The notes under the pieces are model-generated. The model saw only the letters and a list, made by a program, of their open reading frames with translations. It did not search any database and was not told where the DNA came from. Of a stretch of 64,000 bases of DNA, positions 35,864 to 44,096 are shown piece after piece. The position numbers and the translations under genes are program-made. Location: contig NZ_AYZB01000058.1 in the NCBI RefSeq assembly GCF_001436415.1, positions 62,001 to 126,000 of the forward strand. Direction: 5' to 3'. Within the stretch, counting starts at the first letter, position 1. Every line of letters starts with the position of its first letter. This DNA is from Latilactobacillus graminis DSM 20719. GTDB lineage: Bacteria; Bacillota; Bacilli; Lactobacillales; Lactobacillaceae.

Positions 35864-35905
35864 AAAAAAAGCGGCCCACCATTACTTGGTGAGCCGCTTT
35901 TACGA
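35864..35905 (+). terminator. Second terminator-like hairpin
   Basis: AAAAGCGGC pairs with GCCGCTTTT around CCACCATTACTTGGTGA, which itself pairs (CACC/GGTG). It backs up the previous terminator before the next gene's promoter. Confidence 0.8.
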
Positions 35906-35966
35906 TTCTTAGGTCTTTACAATGTTAGAATAGAAATAGGAACTAGTAGAGAAAAGAGGGATTACG

Positions 35967-36785
35967 ATGCGCTTAGGCTTAAAAGCGGGGATTAATGATC
36001 AGCAAATTGCTGATCGCATGCAGTATCAGCCAACGTATTTTGAATTTCATTTAACAGCCGAAGATGTAACGCCGACTGGGCTAGCACGTTTACGTGGAAA
36101 AATTCACTATGTGCGCAGCCAGCAGGTTGAACGGATCATTTTGCACCATCCGATGAATTTTAAAGGTCGCCATCTTGAATTATCGATGAACGAAGCGAGT
36201 TCGCCAGAACGATATCGCTTCTTATGGCAATCAACACTTGATTTATTGCAGTTAGCGAAAGCCGAAGACGTCCAACTATTGGTGCATGGCGCTTATGATG
36301 ATCCAATTGAAGAATTGACGACAGGTTACGGTAATATTACGGATGCGATTCGGGTTTTGTTCAAGCGTCTTGATTATTTACAGCGGATTGGCGGAGAAAA
36401 TATCATGTTCGAAAATTCAATTTCGCCGATTTTCTATTATGGAAATCCGATTTTTGATCAGGCCATTTTTGATAAAGGTTACCGCTTAGCGTTTGATACG
36501 AGTCATTGCTTCATCAAGTTGCAGGGGGATCAGACTGCTTTCTTGCAGAGTCTAACAACTTTGCGTGAGCATATTGTCCATTATCATCTGGTGGATTCAA
36601 TGGGTCAACAACATGATGGTTTGCAACTGGGAAAGGGAAAAATTGATTGGACCCAAGTTTTACCCCGGTTGAATACCAAGGCAAGTTCGATTTATGAAGT
36701 ACAGTTAGCTGATCAAAATAATGCGCAAGAAATGATAGCCAGTCATCGTTACTTAACTTGGATCGAACGCCAATTACCCGAGTAG
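35967..36785 (+). CDS. TIM-barrel protein of the AP-endonuclease-2 / sugar isomerase-epimerase superfamily
   Basis: 272 residues. Typical barrel-strand ends with metal-ligand-type residues are visible: IILHHPMNF, LLVHGAY, IMFENSI (Glu), LAFDTSHCFI (Asp, His), IVHYHLVDS (His) and GKGKIDW at the end, the usual H-x-x-x-G-x-G-x-x-D-W. This suits either a sugar-phosphate isomerase/epimerase or an AP-endonuclease-like enzyme; the G-K-G-K-I-D-W ending favours the former. Its 3' end overlaps the convergent next gene by 12 bp. The substrate is not known. Confidence 0.8.
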   Translation: MRLGLKAGINDQQIADRMQYQPTYFEFHLTAEDVTPTGLARLRGKIHYVRSQQVERIILHHPMNFKGRHLELSMNEASSPERYRFLWQSTLDLLQLAKAEDVQLLVHGAYDDPIEELTTGYGNITDAIRVLFKRLDYLQRIGGENIMFENSISPIFYYGNPIFDQAIFDKGYRLAFDTSHCFIKLQGDQTAFLQSLTTLREHIVHYHLVDSMGQQHDGLQLGKGKIDWTQVLPRLNTKASSIYEVQLADQNNAQEMIASHRYLTWIERQLPE

Positions 36786-37073
36786 AATTTTGTCAGCGGC
36801 CACGCGAAAGCCAAACAAAGGATAGTCACCGTCTTTTGTTTGGACATACATATAATGTTGATAATAATCTTTTTGGTTTAATAATAAGCTAAATTCCCAC
36901 TGCTTCAGCGGCTTTTTGTCTGCCACCTTTAACTGAAGTAATAGTCGTGGCTGTTCATCAACGACGGCGAGTTCGAAGTGGGCGATGGGTTGGAGCTCTT
37001 CAGGGCCTTCGAAGTAGATACCAGCGTTTTTTGGTGTATCGGCTAATAGCTGTAGCAAGTCAATGACGCGCAT
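36774..37073 (-). CDS. Conserved hypothetical protein, 99 aa
   Basis: A small soluble alpha/beta protein (MRVIDLLQLLADTPKNAGIYFEG at the start, then IAHFELAVVDEQPRLLLQLK and YPLFGFRVAADKILLG). I do not recognise a family. Its ATG overlaps the end of the M50-like gene upstream by 14 bp, so the two are translated together, and it may assist the protease. It overlaps the TIM-barrel gene tail to tail. Confidence 0.65.
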   Translation of the reverse strand: MRVIDLLQLLADTPKNAGIYFEGPEELQPIAHFELAVVDEQPRLLLQLKVADKKPLKQWEFSLLLNQKDYYQHYMYVQTKDGDYPLFGFRVAADKILLG

Positions 37074-37866
37074 GATAAGTTGTCCTTTCTAATAATGCGA
37101 AAATTCCGGTAATAAGCAGCCAATAAATACTCGACAAGCTAACGGCAATGGTCAGGATGATGGCCATTGGTGTCAAAACGCCAATGAGCCAAGTTGTGGT
37201 GTCGACTGTTGGGACAAATGAAAATAGACCAGTGATGAGGCAGACCGTAATGATTGTGGCGATAATACCTGGAATCGTGCCTTTAAAATCAGCTGTAGAC
37301 AAATCAAAGCCGCCGATAGTGATCATGCTAGTTAAGATTAACCAGAGCAACAGTGGACCTAGTTGGGTTGTCCCCAGTTGCTTAAATAAGGGTCCGATTG
37401 CGCTTAACTGCCAGGATGGTTGTTCGGCAAAGTTCAGCCACGTTTTAAAAGTGGGCCGTGCTAATAACCAAGTCAGTCCGAAAATGGCCGCCGAACAACC
37501 AAAAATCGGGGCAATCCCGATCCAGAGATTGCCAATTGTTGGCCACAGGCGGCCAGGACGGTAGCGGTGATTGACGTGGCCAAGCGAATGATCTGGATTA
37601 TCGCGTAGATTTAATTTTAAGAGTTGCATATCAACAATTTGGTGTTGGAAGATTAAACAGGCAACGGCATGGCTGATTTCATGAATCACAGTGCCTAGAC
37701 CACCAATTAACAATTGAGAGTAATCCCACCAATGGGCTAAGCGCCGTTTTGTTGAACGATTGATTAGTGTTAAAACCCCGGCAAAAGCAAGCGGTAACGC
37801 AATTACCAGTAAGCAATTAAGCAACATTGATTGCAGCATTTGAGGTAAGTTAAATAGATTGGTCAT
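37060..37866 (-). CDS. Membrane metalloprotease, M50-like (HExxH)
   Basis: 268 residues with about seven hydrophobic segments. GTVIHEISHAVACLIF (about residues 57-72) holds the H-E-x-x-H zinc site inside a membrane segment, as in site-2 proteases and the M50B group. HSLGHVNHRYRP follows in place of the PDZ found in larger S2P enzymes. A second metal ligand (Asp in a later helix) is plausible in GGFDLSTADF, but I cannot prove it. It leads a two-gene operon with the 99-residue protein. Target substrate unknown. Confidence 0.7.
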   Translation of the reverse strand: MTNLFNLPQMLQSMLLNCLLVIALPLAFAGVLTLINRSTKRRLAHWWDYSQLLIGGLGTVIHEISHAVACLIFQHQIVDMQLLKLNLRDNPDHSLGHVNHRYRPGRLWPTIGNLWIGIAPIFGCSAAIFGLTWLLARPTFKTWLNFAEQPSWQLSAIGPLFKQLGTTQLGPLLLWLILTSMITIGGFDLSTADFKGTIPGIIATIITVCLITGLFSFVPTVDTTTWLIGVLTPMAIILTIAVSLSSIYWLLITGIFALLERTTYHARH

Positions 37867-37951
37867 GATAACTCCTTTGAACTACTTTATGTAAGCCTAC
37901 ACCAAAGTTAATCGTGGAAACAAGGGTTGTTAATTAATTTATGTAAAACGC

Positions 37952-37990
37952 AAAAAAAGCCCCCAAATCAGGTTCGATTTGGGGGCTTCA
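37952..37990 (-). terminator. Terminator of the DUF1659/DUF2922 pair
   Basis: AAAGCCCCCAAATC pairs with GATTTGGGGGCTT around GGTTC; a T-run follows on the minus strand. Confidence 0.92.
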
Positions 37991-38001
37991 TGCTGGCTTA
38001 A

Positions 38002-38223
38002 TTATTTATCAGAAAAGATCGGGGTCTCAATGCGTTCGACGTATTTGGCACCAACTGGTTCTTTGTAAAGTTCAATACTTTTTTTAATAAACATATTAGC
38101 TGATGCGATTTTAGTCATCGCACTTCTAACGGTTTCGGCATCTAAATTATCGTCGACGTTGTTTAAACGTAATACACGGCTCTTAGCATTACTATTTTTA
38201 AATTCTAAGCAAAGTTGTTTCAT
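38002..38223 (-). CDS. DUF2922-family protein
   Basis: 73 residues (KQLCLEFKNSNAKSRVLRLNNVDDNLDAETVRSAMTKIASANMF, then GAKYVERIETPIF). The Leu-x-Phe-x-Asn start, the V-x-x-AM helix and the final GA-x-x-V strand fit DUF2922, usually paired with DUF1659. Function unknown. It follows the DUF1659 gene by 32 bp with a GAGGAGG-type ribosome site. Confidence 0.8.
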   Translation of the reverse strand: MKQLCLEFKNSNAKSRVLRLNNVDDNLDAETVRSAMTKIASANMFIKKSIELYKEPVGAKYVERIETPIFSDK

Positions 38224-38255
38224 CTTGAATTCCTCCTCGAAAATTGGTATGTTCT

Positions 38256-38468
38256 TTATTTAGCAATATAAGCAGTTTTAGTGTTTAAAGTGGCTGTCAC
38301 AAACGTGTCACCCTTATGGAGACTGGCGAGTGCCTCACCGACTGCCTGGATTTCAGCGGCTTGAACGTCCTCTTTTACGGCGGTCATCCGACGTTGTAGA
38401 CTTTCGTCGGGATAATCTGTATTTTGTAATTCAAAAGCGATGGTTGATGCTAACCATGATGTTTGCAT
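38256..38468 (-). CDS. DUF1659-family protein
   Basis: 70 residues. Segments WLASTIAFELQN, AAEIQAVGEALASLHKGDTFVTATLN fit DUF1659, which pairs with DUF2922 in many Firmicutes. The pair is unstudied; a GGAGGAAGCC ribosome site precedes it. First gene of the two-gene operon. Confidence 0.78.
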   Translation of the reverse strand: MQTSWLASTIAFELQNTDYPDESLQRRMTAVKEDVQAAEIQAVGEALASLHKGDTFVTATLNTKTAYIAK

Positions 38469-38672
38469 AGGGCTTCCTCCTAAAATTTAATCGTAAGCGT
38501 CACCGGTGAATGACTTACGCTAATGAGTAATGCGCGCTGCTGATAAAATGGTAAATAATTTTTAAATTAGCGGGTGGATTTCTAAAAAAAGTTAAAGAAA
38601 TGATGATTTTCCAGACGTTTCATGAAAAATTAGTTATAGTAATAATTAGACTTATAGATGAAGAGGGATATT

Positions 38673-39875
38673 ATGCAAGAAGTGGTTATTATCAGTGCTA
38701 AACGAACACCGATTGGTAAATTAGGAGGCCAGCTTGCAAGCTTAAGTGCGGTTGAGTTGGGGACCATTGCAGCCAAAGCCGCAATTGAAGCTGCTGGTAT
38801 TGACGCCACTCAGATTGATCAAGCCATTTTTGGAAATGTTTTACAAGCTGGTTTGGGGCAAAACGTTGCGCGCCAGATTGCTTTAAAAAGTGGCTTGGCA
38901 CAATCCAGCACTGCCATGACAGTTAATGAGGTCTGTGGCTCTGGCTTAAAAGCCATTCGCTTGGCCCAAAGCGCGATTGTCATGGGTGATGCTGAAATTG
39001 TTTTAGTTGGTGGGACAGAAAGCATGTCACAAGCACCATATTTAAATAAACAAATGCGCTTCGGCAGTAAGTTTGGTGACCAAACGATGATTGATAGTAT
39101 CAGTAGTGAAGGCTTAAATGATGCTTTTACACAGCAGCCGATGGGGATTACTGCGGAGAATGTAGCAACCAAATATAATGTGACGCGCGAAATGCAAGAT
39201 CATTTTGCGTTGAATTCACATCATAAAGCAGCGCAAGCGACACAGGCTGGTTGGTTTGATGCTGAAATTGTCCCAATCACCATCCAACAACACAAAACGA
39301 CACTTGAAATGTGTCAAGATGAAGGCATTCGGCCTACCACGACCCTTGGTGCAATGGCAAAGTTACGGCCTGCTTTTCAAACAGATGGTTCAGTCACCGC
39401 TGCGAATGCCTCGGGAATTAACGACGGCGCTTCAGCAATGATTGTTATGAGTAAAGCCAAAGCAACTGCGCTTGGTTTGGTACATCAAGCCACTTTAGTT
39501 GGGTACCAAGAAGTTGGTGCTGACCCAGAATATATGGGTTATACACCAGTCAAAGCAATTCAAAAATTGTTAAAAAAACAAGCACAAACTTTAACGGATA
39601 TCGATTTATTGGAGATTAATGAAGCTTTTGCAGCTTCCAGTGTGGCCGTTCAAAATGGGTTACAAGTTGATCCTGCTAAAGTAAATATTGCTGGTGGGGC
39701 CATTGCTCTAGGACATCCAATCGGGGCATCTGGTACGCGGATTATGACTACTTTAATCCATCAATTAGCACGAACTCAACAAAAAACAGGAATTGCTGCT
39801 TTATGTATCGGTGGCGGTTTAGGAATTGCCTTCGAAATTCAATTAAATGAGGCATGGTGTCATGGAAAAGCCTAA
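38673..39875 (+). CDS. Acetyl-CoA C-acetyltransferase (thiolase) of the mevalonate operon
   Basis: The ATG 5 nt after GAGGG is preferred to one 15 bases earlier; 400 residues. Cys88 in NEVCGSGLKA is the acyl-carrying residue; the acid/base His is in ALGHPIGASGTR and the second Cys in ALCIGGGLG. LLEINEAFA carries the conserved N-E-A-F. It condenses two acetyl-CoA to acetoacetyl-CoA, the first step of the mevalonate route. It overlaps the HMG-CoA reductase gene by 14 bp, with the synthase next. Confidence 0.95.
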   Translation: MQEVVIISAKRTPIGKLGGQLASLSAVELGTIAAKAAIEAAGIDATQIDQAIFGNVLQAGLGQNVARQIALKSGLAQSSTAMTVNEVCGSGLKAIRLAQSAIVMGDAEIVLVGGTESMSQAPYLNKQMRFGSKFGDQTMIDSISSEGLNDAFTQQPMGITAENVATKYNVTREMQDHFALNSHHKAAQATQAGWFDAEIVPITIQQHKTTLEMCQDEGIRPTTTLGAMAKLRPAFQTDGSVTAANASGINDGASAMIVMSKAKATALGLVHQATLVGYQEVGADPEYMGYTPVKAIQKLLKKQAQTLTDIDLLEINEAFAASSVAVQNGLQVDPAKVNIAGGAIALGHPIGASGTRIMTTLIHQLARTQQKTGIAALCIGGGLGIAFEIQLNEAWCHGKA

Positions 39876-41130
39876 ATTTTATCAATTGACGAAAAATGAA
39901 CGTTTGGCAACACTTGTTGAGCAAGGTATATTGAATCAAACTGACGCTGAATTTTTAGCGGCAGCACAACCGTTATCCGATGAGTTAGCCGGGAACATGA
40001 TTGAAAATCAAATCGGTCAATATCAAATCCCGCTCGGAGTGGTACAAGATTTGTTAGTTAATCAAACGCTGTATCAAGTGCCGTTTGCAATTGAAGAACC
40101 ATCAGTCGTTGCGGCCGCAAATAATGCGGCTAAGATAGGCCGGATTAATGGGGGCTTTGTGACTGAATCAAGCACACGGAAGATGACCGGCGAAGTGGTC
40201 CTGGTTGACTTAGGTGATTTAAAGGTAGCCCAAGACTGGGTCAGTTGCAATAATGATTTGTTATTTGAAGTGGCGCAAGCGGCCCACCCATCGATTATGA
40301 AACACGGCGGGGGACTACGAGCAATTACAGTAGCCATTATTGATCAACGGTTTTTAAAATTGACGTTACAGATTGATACACAAGAAGCAATGGGGGCTAA
40401 CATCGTTAATACGATTTGCGAAGCTATTGCGCATGCAGTTCAGCAACAATTGGGTGGCACGATTTTATTGAGTGTTCTAACTAATGCAGCGTTTGAAGCA
40501 GTAGTTAGTGCTAGTGTCACGATTAATCCAGCAACCTTGGCAACTTCCACGTTATCAGGTGAGGTGATTGCTACGAAAATAATTGCGGCCACTGATTTTG
40601 CTAAAGTGGATGTTGCCCGCGCAGCAACGCACAACAAGGGCATTATGAATGGCATTGATGCAGTGATTATGGCCACAGGTAATGACTGGCGAGCAATCGA
40701 AGCGGGTGCGCATAGTTATGCCGCTCGAGATGGGGCCTACCAGCCACTGACCAGTTGGCAATGGACAGCACAGCGACAATTGCAAGGCCGAATTGAGCTC
40801 CCCTTGCCAGTTGGAATGGTCGGTGGCTCGATTGGAATTTTACCAACCGTTCAAATTAATCAACGGTTATTAAATGTCCAAAGTGCGCGTGAATTAGCCG
40901 GGATTATTGCGGCCATTGGTCTGGCACAGAATTTAGCGGCGTTAAAAGCACTGGTCTCAGATGGGATTCAAAAAGGGCACATGGCACTCCAAGCCAAATC
41001 GTTGGCGATTGCTGCTGGTGCCAATGATCGTGAATTAACGCAGTTATTACCATTATTATTAACCGCACCACATTTAAATACGGCAATCGCAACTGCTTTA
41101 CTAGCACAATTGCGTGCTGAAAATAAATAG
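39862..41130 (+). CDS. mvaA: Class II hydroxymethylglutaryl-CoA reductase
   Basis: 422 residues, starting inside the end of the thiolase gene. The catalytic Glu lies in AGNMIENQIG (E48), the Lys in THNKGIMNG, the Asp in NDWRAIEAG and the C-terminal His in KGHMALQAK. These positions mark the class II form used by Gram-positive bacteria. It reduces HMG-CoA to mevalonate. In enterococci thiolase and reductase are fused (mvaE); here they are separate but overlapping. Confidence 0.96.
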   Translation: MEKPKFYQLTKNERLATLVEQGILNQTDAEFLAAAQPLSDELAGNMIENQIGQYQIPLGVVQDLLVNQTLYQVPFAIEEPSVVAAANNAAKIGRINGGFVTESSTRKMTGEVVLVDLGDLKVAQDWVSCNNDLLFEVAQAAHPSIMKHGGGLRAITVAIIDQRFLKLTLQIDTQEAMGANIVNTICEAIAHAVQQQLGGTILLSVLTNAAFEAVVSASVTINPATLATSTLSGEVIATKIIAATDFAKVDVARAATHNKGIMNGIDAVIMATGNDWRAIEAGAHSYAARDGAYQPLTSWQWTAQRQLQGRIELPLPVGMVGGSIGILPTVQINQRLLNVQSARELAGIIAAIGLAQNLAALKALVSDGIQKGHMALQAKSLAIAAGANDRELTQLLPLLLTAPHLNTAIATALLAQLRAENK

Positions 41131-41144
41131 ATTGGAAGTTTATT

Positions 41145-42308
41145 ATGCAAATCGGAATTGATAAGATGGGCCTTTTTACGCCTAATACGTACCTAGATTT
41201 AGTGATGTTGGCCAATGCCCGCGGCGTTGATCCAGATAAATACACGATTGGGATTGGTCAAGATCAAATGGCAATTGCGCCGCTCAGCCAAGACAGTGTC
41301 ACAATGGCTGCCAATGCTGCCCTTGAGGTGTTAGACGAAGATAATCGGGATGCAATCGGGTTATTAGTGTTAGGTACAGAGTCCGGAATAGATCAGTCAA
41401 AGGCTGGGGCTTTATATGTCCAACATCTGTTAGGCTTAAAAAATGCCCGTGCCTTTGAAATCAAAGAAGCTTGTTATGGCGCAACGGCTGGTTTGATGAC
41501 GGCTTACGATTTTGTGGCAGCTCATCCAAATCAAAAAGCATTGGTCATTGGATCTGACATCGCACGGTATGGTTTGGAGACTCCTGGTGAAGTGACACAA
41601 GGGGCTGGTGCAATTGCGATGGTTGTCAGTGCTACACCGCATTTGTTGGCGCTAGAACCAGCAACAACAGTCCATAGTGAGGATATTCAAGATTTCTGGC
41701 GGCCAAACTATTCAAAAGAGGCTTTTGCGCGCGGTAAATATTCAACGGAGCAATACATCGCGTTTTTCCAAGCAACTTGGGCGGATTATCGCGCACAAAC
41801 GGGTCGTTCAATTACTGATTTTAAGGCCTTGACCTTCCATTTACCCTATACGAAAATGGGCTTAAAGGCACTACGAACGATTTTGCCAGAAGCAACAGAA
41901 ACGCAACAAGCACAATTGTTAGATCGATATCAAGCAAGTACTTTGTACAGCCGACAAATCGGGAATATCTACACCGGTTCATTATACTTAGGCTTGCTTT
42001 CATTGTTGGAACAATCTGAACAACTATCAGCAGGTGACCGCATTGGTTTGTTCAGTTACGGCTCAGGGGCCATCAGCGAATTTTTCACCGGGATTTTACA
42101 ACCTGGCTTTGAAAACCAGTTGGCTGGATTAAAGCATAAAGCAATGTTGGCCGCAAGACGACAATTGACATTGGCTGAGTATGAAACACAATTCCAAGCG
42201 GAACTACCAGAAGATGGTAGCGAATTTGAAATTGATTTGGCGTTAGATGATGCACCAATCATCTTAAAAGGCATCAAGCAGCATGAAAGATTGTATTTAA
42301 AACGCTAG
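41145..42308 (+). CDS. mvaS: Hydroxymethylglutaryl-CoA synthase
   Basis: 387 residues. The nucleophile is Cys110 in IKEACYGATAGL, the general base Glu79 in LGTESGID, and the His is in LTFHLPYTKMG (about residue 232). The C-terminal LFSYGSGAISEFF is family-typical. It joins acetyl-CoA and acetoacetyl-CoA. As third gene of the operon it completes the conversion of acetyl-CoA to mevalonate for isoprenoid (undecaprenyl phosphate) synthesis. A terminator follows. Confidence 0.97.
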   Translation: MQIGIDKMGLFTPNTYLDLVMLANARGVDPDKYTIGIGQDQMAIAPLSQDSVTMAANAALEVLDEDNRDAIGLLVLGTESGIDQSKAGALYVQHLLGLKNARAFEIKEACYGATAGLMTAYDFVAAHPNQKALVIGSDIARYGLETPGEVTQGAGAIAMVVSATPHLLALEPATTVHSEDIQDFWRPNYSKEAFARGKYSTEQYIAFFQATWADYRAQTGRSITDFKALTFHLPYTKMGLKALRTILPEATETQQAQLLDRYQASTLYSRQIGNIYTGSLYLGLLSLLEQSEQLSAGDRIGLFSYGSGAISEFFTGILQPGFENQLAGLKHKAMLAARRQLTLAEYETQFQAELPEDGSEFEIDLALDDAPIILKGIKQHERLYLKR

Positions 42309-42348
42309 GGTTCTAGCTTGTGGGGATTAAAAATAATCCTTAATTCAT

Positions 42349-42386
42349 AAACTGCAGTTAACGTGGCGTTAACTACAGTTTTTTTG
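42349..42386 (+). terminator. Terminator of the mevalonate operon
   Basis: AAACTGCAGTTAACG pairs with CGTTAACTACAGTTT (one mismatch) around TGG, with a T-run. Confidence 0.92.
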
Positions 42387-42453
42387 TTAGAATTTATAGA
42401 AACAGCAGCTTTAAAGCGGTTTTGAAGTCGTTAAAAATTAATGAGCATCTTTA

Positions 42454-42482
42454 TTGTATCCAGAAAAAAAAGGTGTTATATT
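42454..42482 (+). promoter_or_regulatory. Extended -10 promoter of the candidate structured RNA
   Basis: TTGTAT and TATATT are separated by exactly 17 bp, with TG one base before the -10 (TGTTATATT). Initiation is expected at about 42488-42490, the very base of the long-range helix of the RNA downstream. Confidence 0.7.
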
Positions 42483-42488
42483 AATGGT

Positions 42489-42942
42489 GAGGAAAGGTAG
42501 CTTGGGTAGCGAAACCAAGTTAGTACCAATTAGCTTTACCACTTTAAAAAACAAACACCAGAGATCAAATTAACGACTCATTAAGATTCAAATTACGAAA
42601 AAGAAATTGCAAGGTGTGGTTCCAATGGAAGCATAAATGTAAGCTCTTCGTAGTATTAGATCCAAATATATCGGAGGCTGATGTCTGTTAAAGAATATCG
42701 CTCAAGTAGTAAATGTGAATTTAATCGGCGTCGCTGAAACTGCACATACGGGTCAAAGATAGACGACCAAACTAGATCGAGTGAAACGATTAGCAGTGGG
42801 CTAGACCAACGATTAAAAACAATTGAATAGAAGTATGAGGTGTAACATTATCCAGAATTTAAAACAGAATCAGCTCGTACCAACCAAGCTACCAACCTCA
42901 ACCTAGGGGATTCAAGCGTAATTCAAGCTTGAATCCTTTTTT
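42489..42942 (+). ncRNA. Candidate large structured non-coding RNA, about 455 nt
   Basis: This stretch has no long open frame on either strand, yet it forms a complete transcription unit with promoter and terminator. Its ends are complementary: GGTAGCTTGG (42496-42505) pairs perfectly with CCAAGCTACC (42884-42893), and GAGG (42489-42492) with CCTC (42896-42899), about 380 nt apart. Internal helices include ATCG/CGAT (42776-42790), TTCC/GGAA (42620-42630), GGTC/GACC (42751-42768) and ACACC/GGTGT (42555-42617). The 5' end could alternatively form a local hairpin (CTTGG with CCAAG at 42515-42519). It is not recognisable as RNase P RNA, tmRNA or 6S RNA. A ROOL/GOLLD/OLE-type relation is possible but not established; a MITE with inverted ends is the alternative. 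Confidence 0.6.
42908..42942 (+). terminator. Intrinsic terminator of the candidate structured RNA
   Basis: GGATTCAAGC and GCTTGAATCC form a perfect 10-bp stem with a 9-nt loop and a T6 tail. Confidence 0.93.
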
Positions 42943-42954
42943 AATTACCTACAT

Positions 42955-42994
42955 AAAAAGCCCTTCATCAGTTATGATCGATGAAGGGCTTAAT
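42955..42994 (-). terminator. Terminator of the nucleoside deoxyribosyltransferase gene
   Basis: AAGCCCTTCATC pairs with GATGAAGGGCTT; the T-run is on the minus strand. Confidence 0.9.
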
Positions 42995-43006
42995 GCTTAA
43001 TGAGGC

Positions 43007-43480
43007 TTATGCTATTTCTTGGATTTTTGAAACTAAAGCTGCTACAGTATTGACGATCGCTCCGTTTTGTTTAATCAAGCCGGTAGTGTAGAGATTCAAA
43101 TAATGAAATTGATTTTCGGCGATTGTTTGTAGGGCGGCTAACTTCTTAGAATTGGTAGCCCCTTGTTGTCGGCTATCTGTGTACAATCCAATGATTGGAA
43201 TTTGATGGCCAAAAGCCACGCCAATTTCACTAGCAACACCAACATCAATTGTGGGGCCGTCTAATACGGCAATCACGAGATCACTGGCGATTAATTGTTC
43301 AGTGTCAGCTTGAGCAATCATTTCTGAGTTAGCGTAAGCATTTTTATCGTTAATCGCTGCATTTTCTTGTGGCAGATAAATAGAGATGCCCGGGATGGCT
43401 TGACGTAATTGAGTGACCACTTTGATATTATAGTCAAAGTCAGCTGTCGAGAATAAGGCGTTTGCAAAATAAATTTTCAT
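43007..43480 (-). CDS. Nucleoside 2-deoxyribosyltransferase family protein
   Basis: The ATG after GGAGGAATACCT gives 157 residues, the family norm; a long upstream in-frame extension is discarded. MKIYFANALFSTADFDYN is the substrate-binding start, SDLVIAVLDGPTIDVGVASEIGVAFG holds the Asp and the catalytic Glu (G-x-x-x-E-I-G), and a C-terminal helix ends the fold. It exchanges bases between deoxynucleosides for salvage, common in lactobacilli. Some relatives act on other N-glycosides. Confidence 0.93.
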   Translation of the reverse strand: MKIYFANALFSTADFDYNIKVVTQLRQAIPGISIYLPQENAAINDKNAYANSEMIAQADTEQLIASDLVIAVLDGPTIDVGVASEIGVAFGHQIPIIGLYTDSRQQGATNSKKLAALQTIAENQFHYLNLYTTGLIKQNGAIVNTVAALVSKIQEIA

Positions 43481-43573
43481 AGGTATTCCTCCAAGTTGAT
43501 TGTCTTTATTGTACCAAATTAGCGGTGAAATGCGGTACAATTGAATTATCAAGTTTCCGAAAGGGGATTCATA

Positions 43574-44080
43574 ATGCGTGTGATTCATGAAAAAGCCGGT
43601 AAAGTGACATGTAAAACAGCTTGGCGCGATTATTTTAAAGGTTATTTTGATTTTATGGGCCAAACGACGCGGGCTGGATATTGGTGGATGATGCCGATTT
43701 TAGTCATTGTTTGGTTCTTACCATTTTTTTGTTTATTATTTGCACAAGTTGCTAAACTCAAGATCCAAATGAGTGGTGCATTAGTTTTATATATTATTAT
43801 GGTAGGTTTATTGGCACTAGGCACCTTTATTCCGACGTTAGCACTTAGTGTACGTCGGTGCCGTGACGCTGGGCTTAATGGTCGTGGTGCGGTGGTATTG
43901 TGGCTATTGAATGGCTTTGCATCACGCTTTACAACTGGAACACAAGCCCATGCTTGGACCTTGATTTCAGCGATAATTGGCCTAACATTGTTTAGTATGA
44001 CGTTATTAAAAACAAATGCCGTCACCACTAAAAGTGACAATCCACTGGTTAAATTCTTTCTAAGACAACGGGCAGCATGA
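43574..44080 (+). CDS. DUF805-family membrane protein
   Basis: 168 residues. AWRDYFKGYFDFMGQTTRAGYWWMM is the DUF805 opening (W-x-x-Y-x-x-F-x-G-R-x-x-R-x-x-YWW form), followed by hydrophobic segments and LSVRRCRDAGLNGRG, the family's R-R-x-H/C-D motif. Function unknown. It is divergent from the deoxyribosyltransferase gene and convergent with rlmD. Confidence 0.88.
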   Translation: MRVIHEKAGKVTCKTAWRDYFKGYFDFMGQTTRAGYWWMMPILVIVWFLPFFCLLFAQVAKLKIQMSGALVLYIIMVGLLALGTFIPTLALSVRRCRDAGLNGRGAVVLWLLNGFASRFTTGTQAHAWTLISAIIGLTLFSMTLLKTNAVTTKSDNPLVKFFLRQRAA

Positions 44081-44096
44081 AGATAGCGGTCTAAAT

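Noticed and set aside
37148-37564. Plus-strand 138-codon frame opposite the M50-like gene
   Set aside because: Antisense shadow; no ribosome site and no family features, while the minus-strand gene has HExxH and membrane helices.
42489-42942. RNase P RNA, tmRNA or 6S RNA as identity of the structured RNA
   Set aside because: GAGGAAAG occurs, but the rest of the RNase P core is missing; there is no tRNA-like CCA end or tag frame for tmRNA; it is too long for 6S and lacks the open-bubble layout.
43481-43663. 61-residue N-terminal extension of the deoxyribosyltransferase
   Set aside because: It overlaps the divergent DUF805 gene and its promoter, and the family starts exactly at the ATG 43480.
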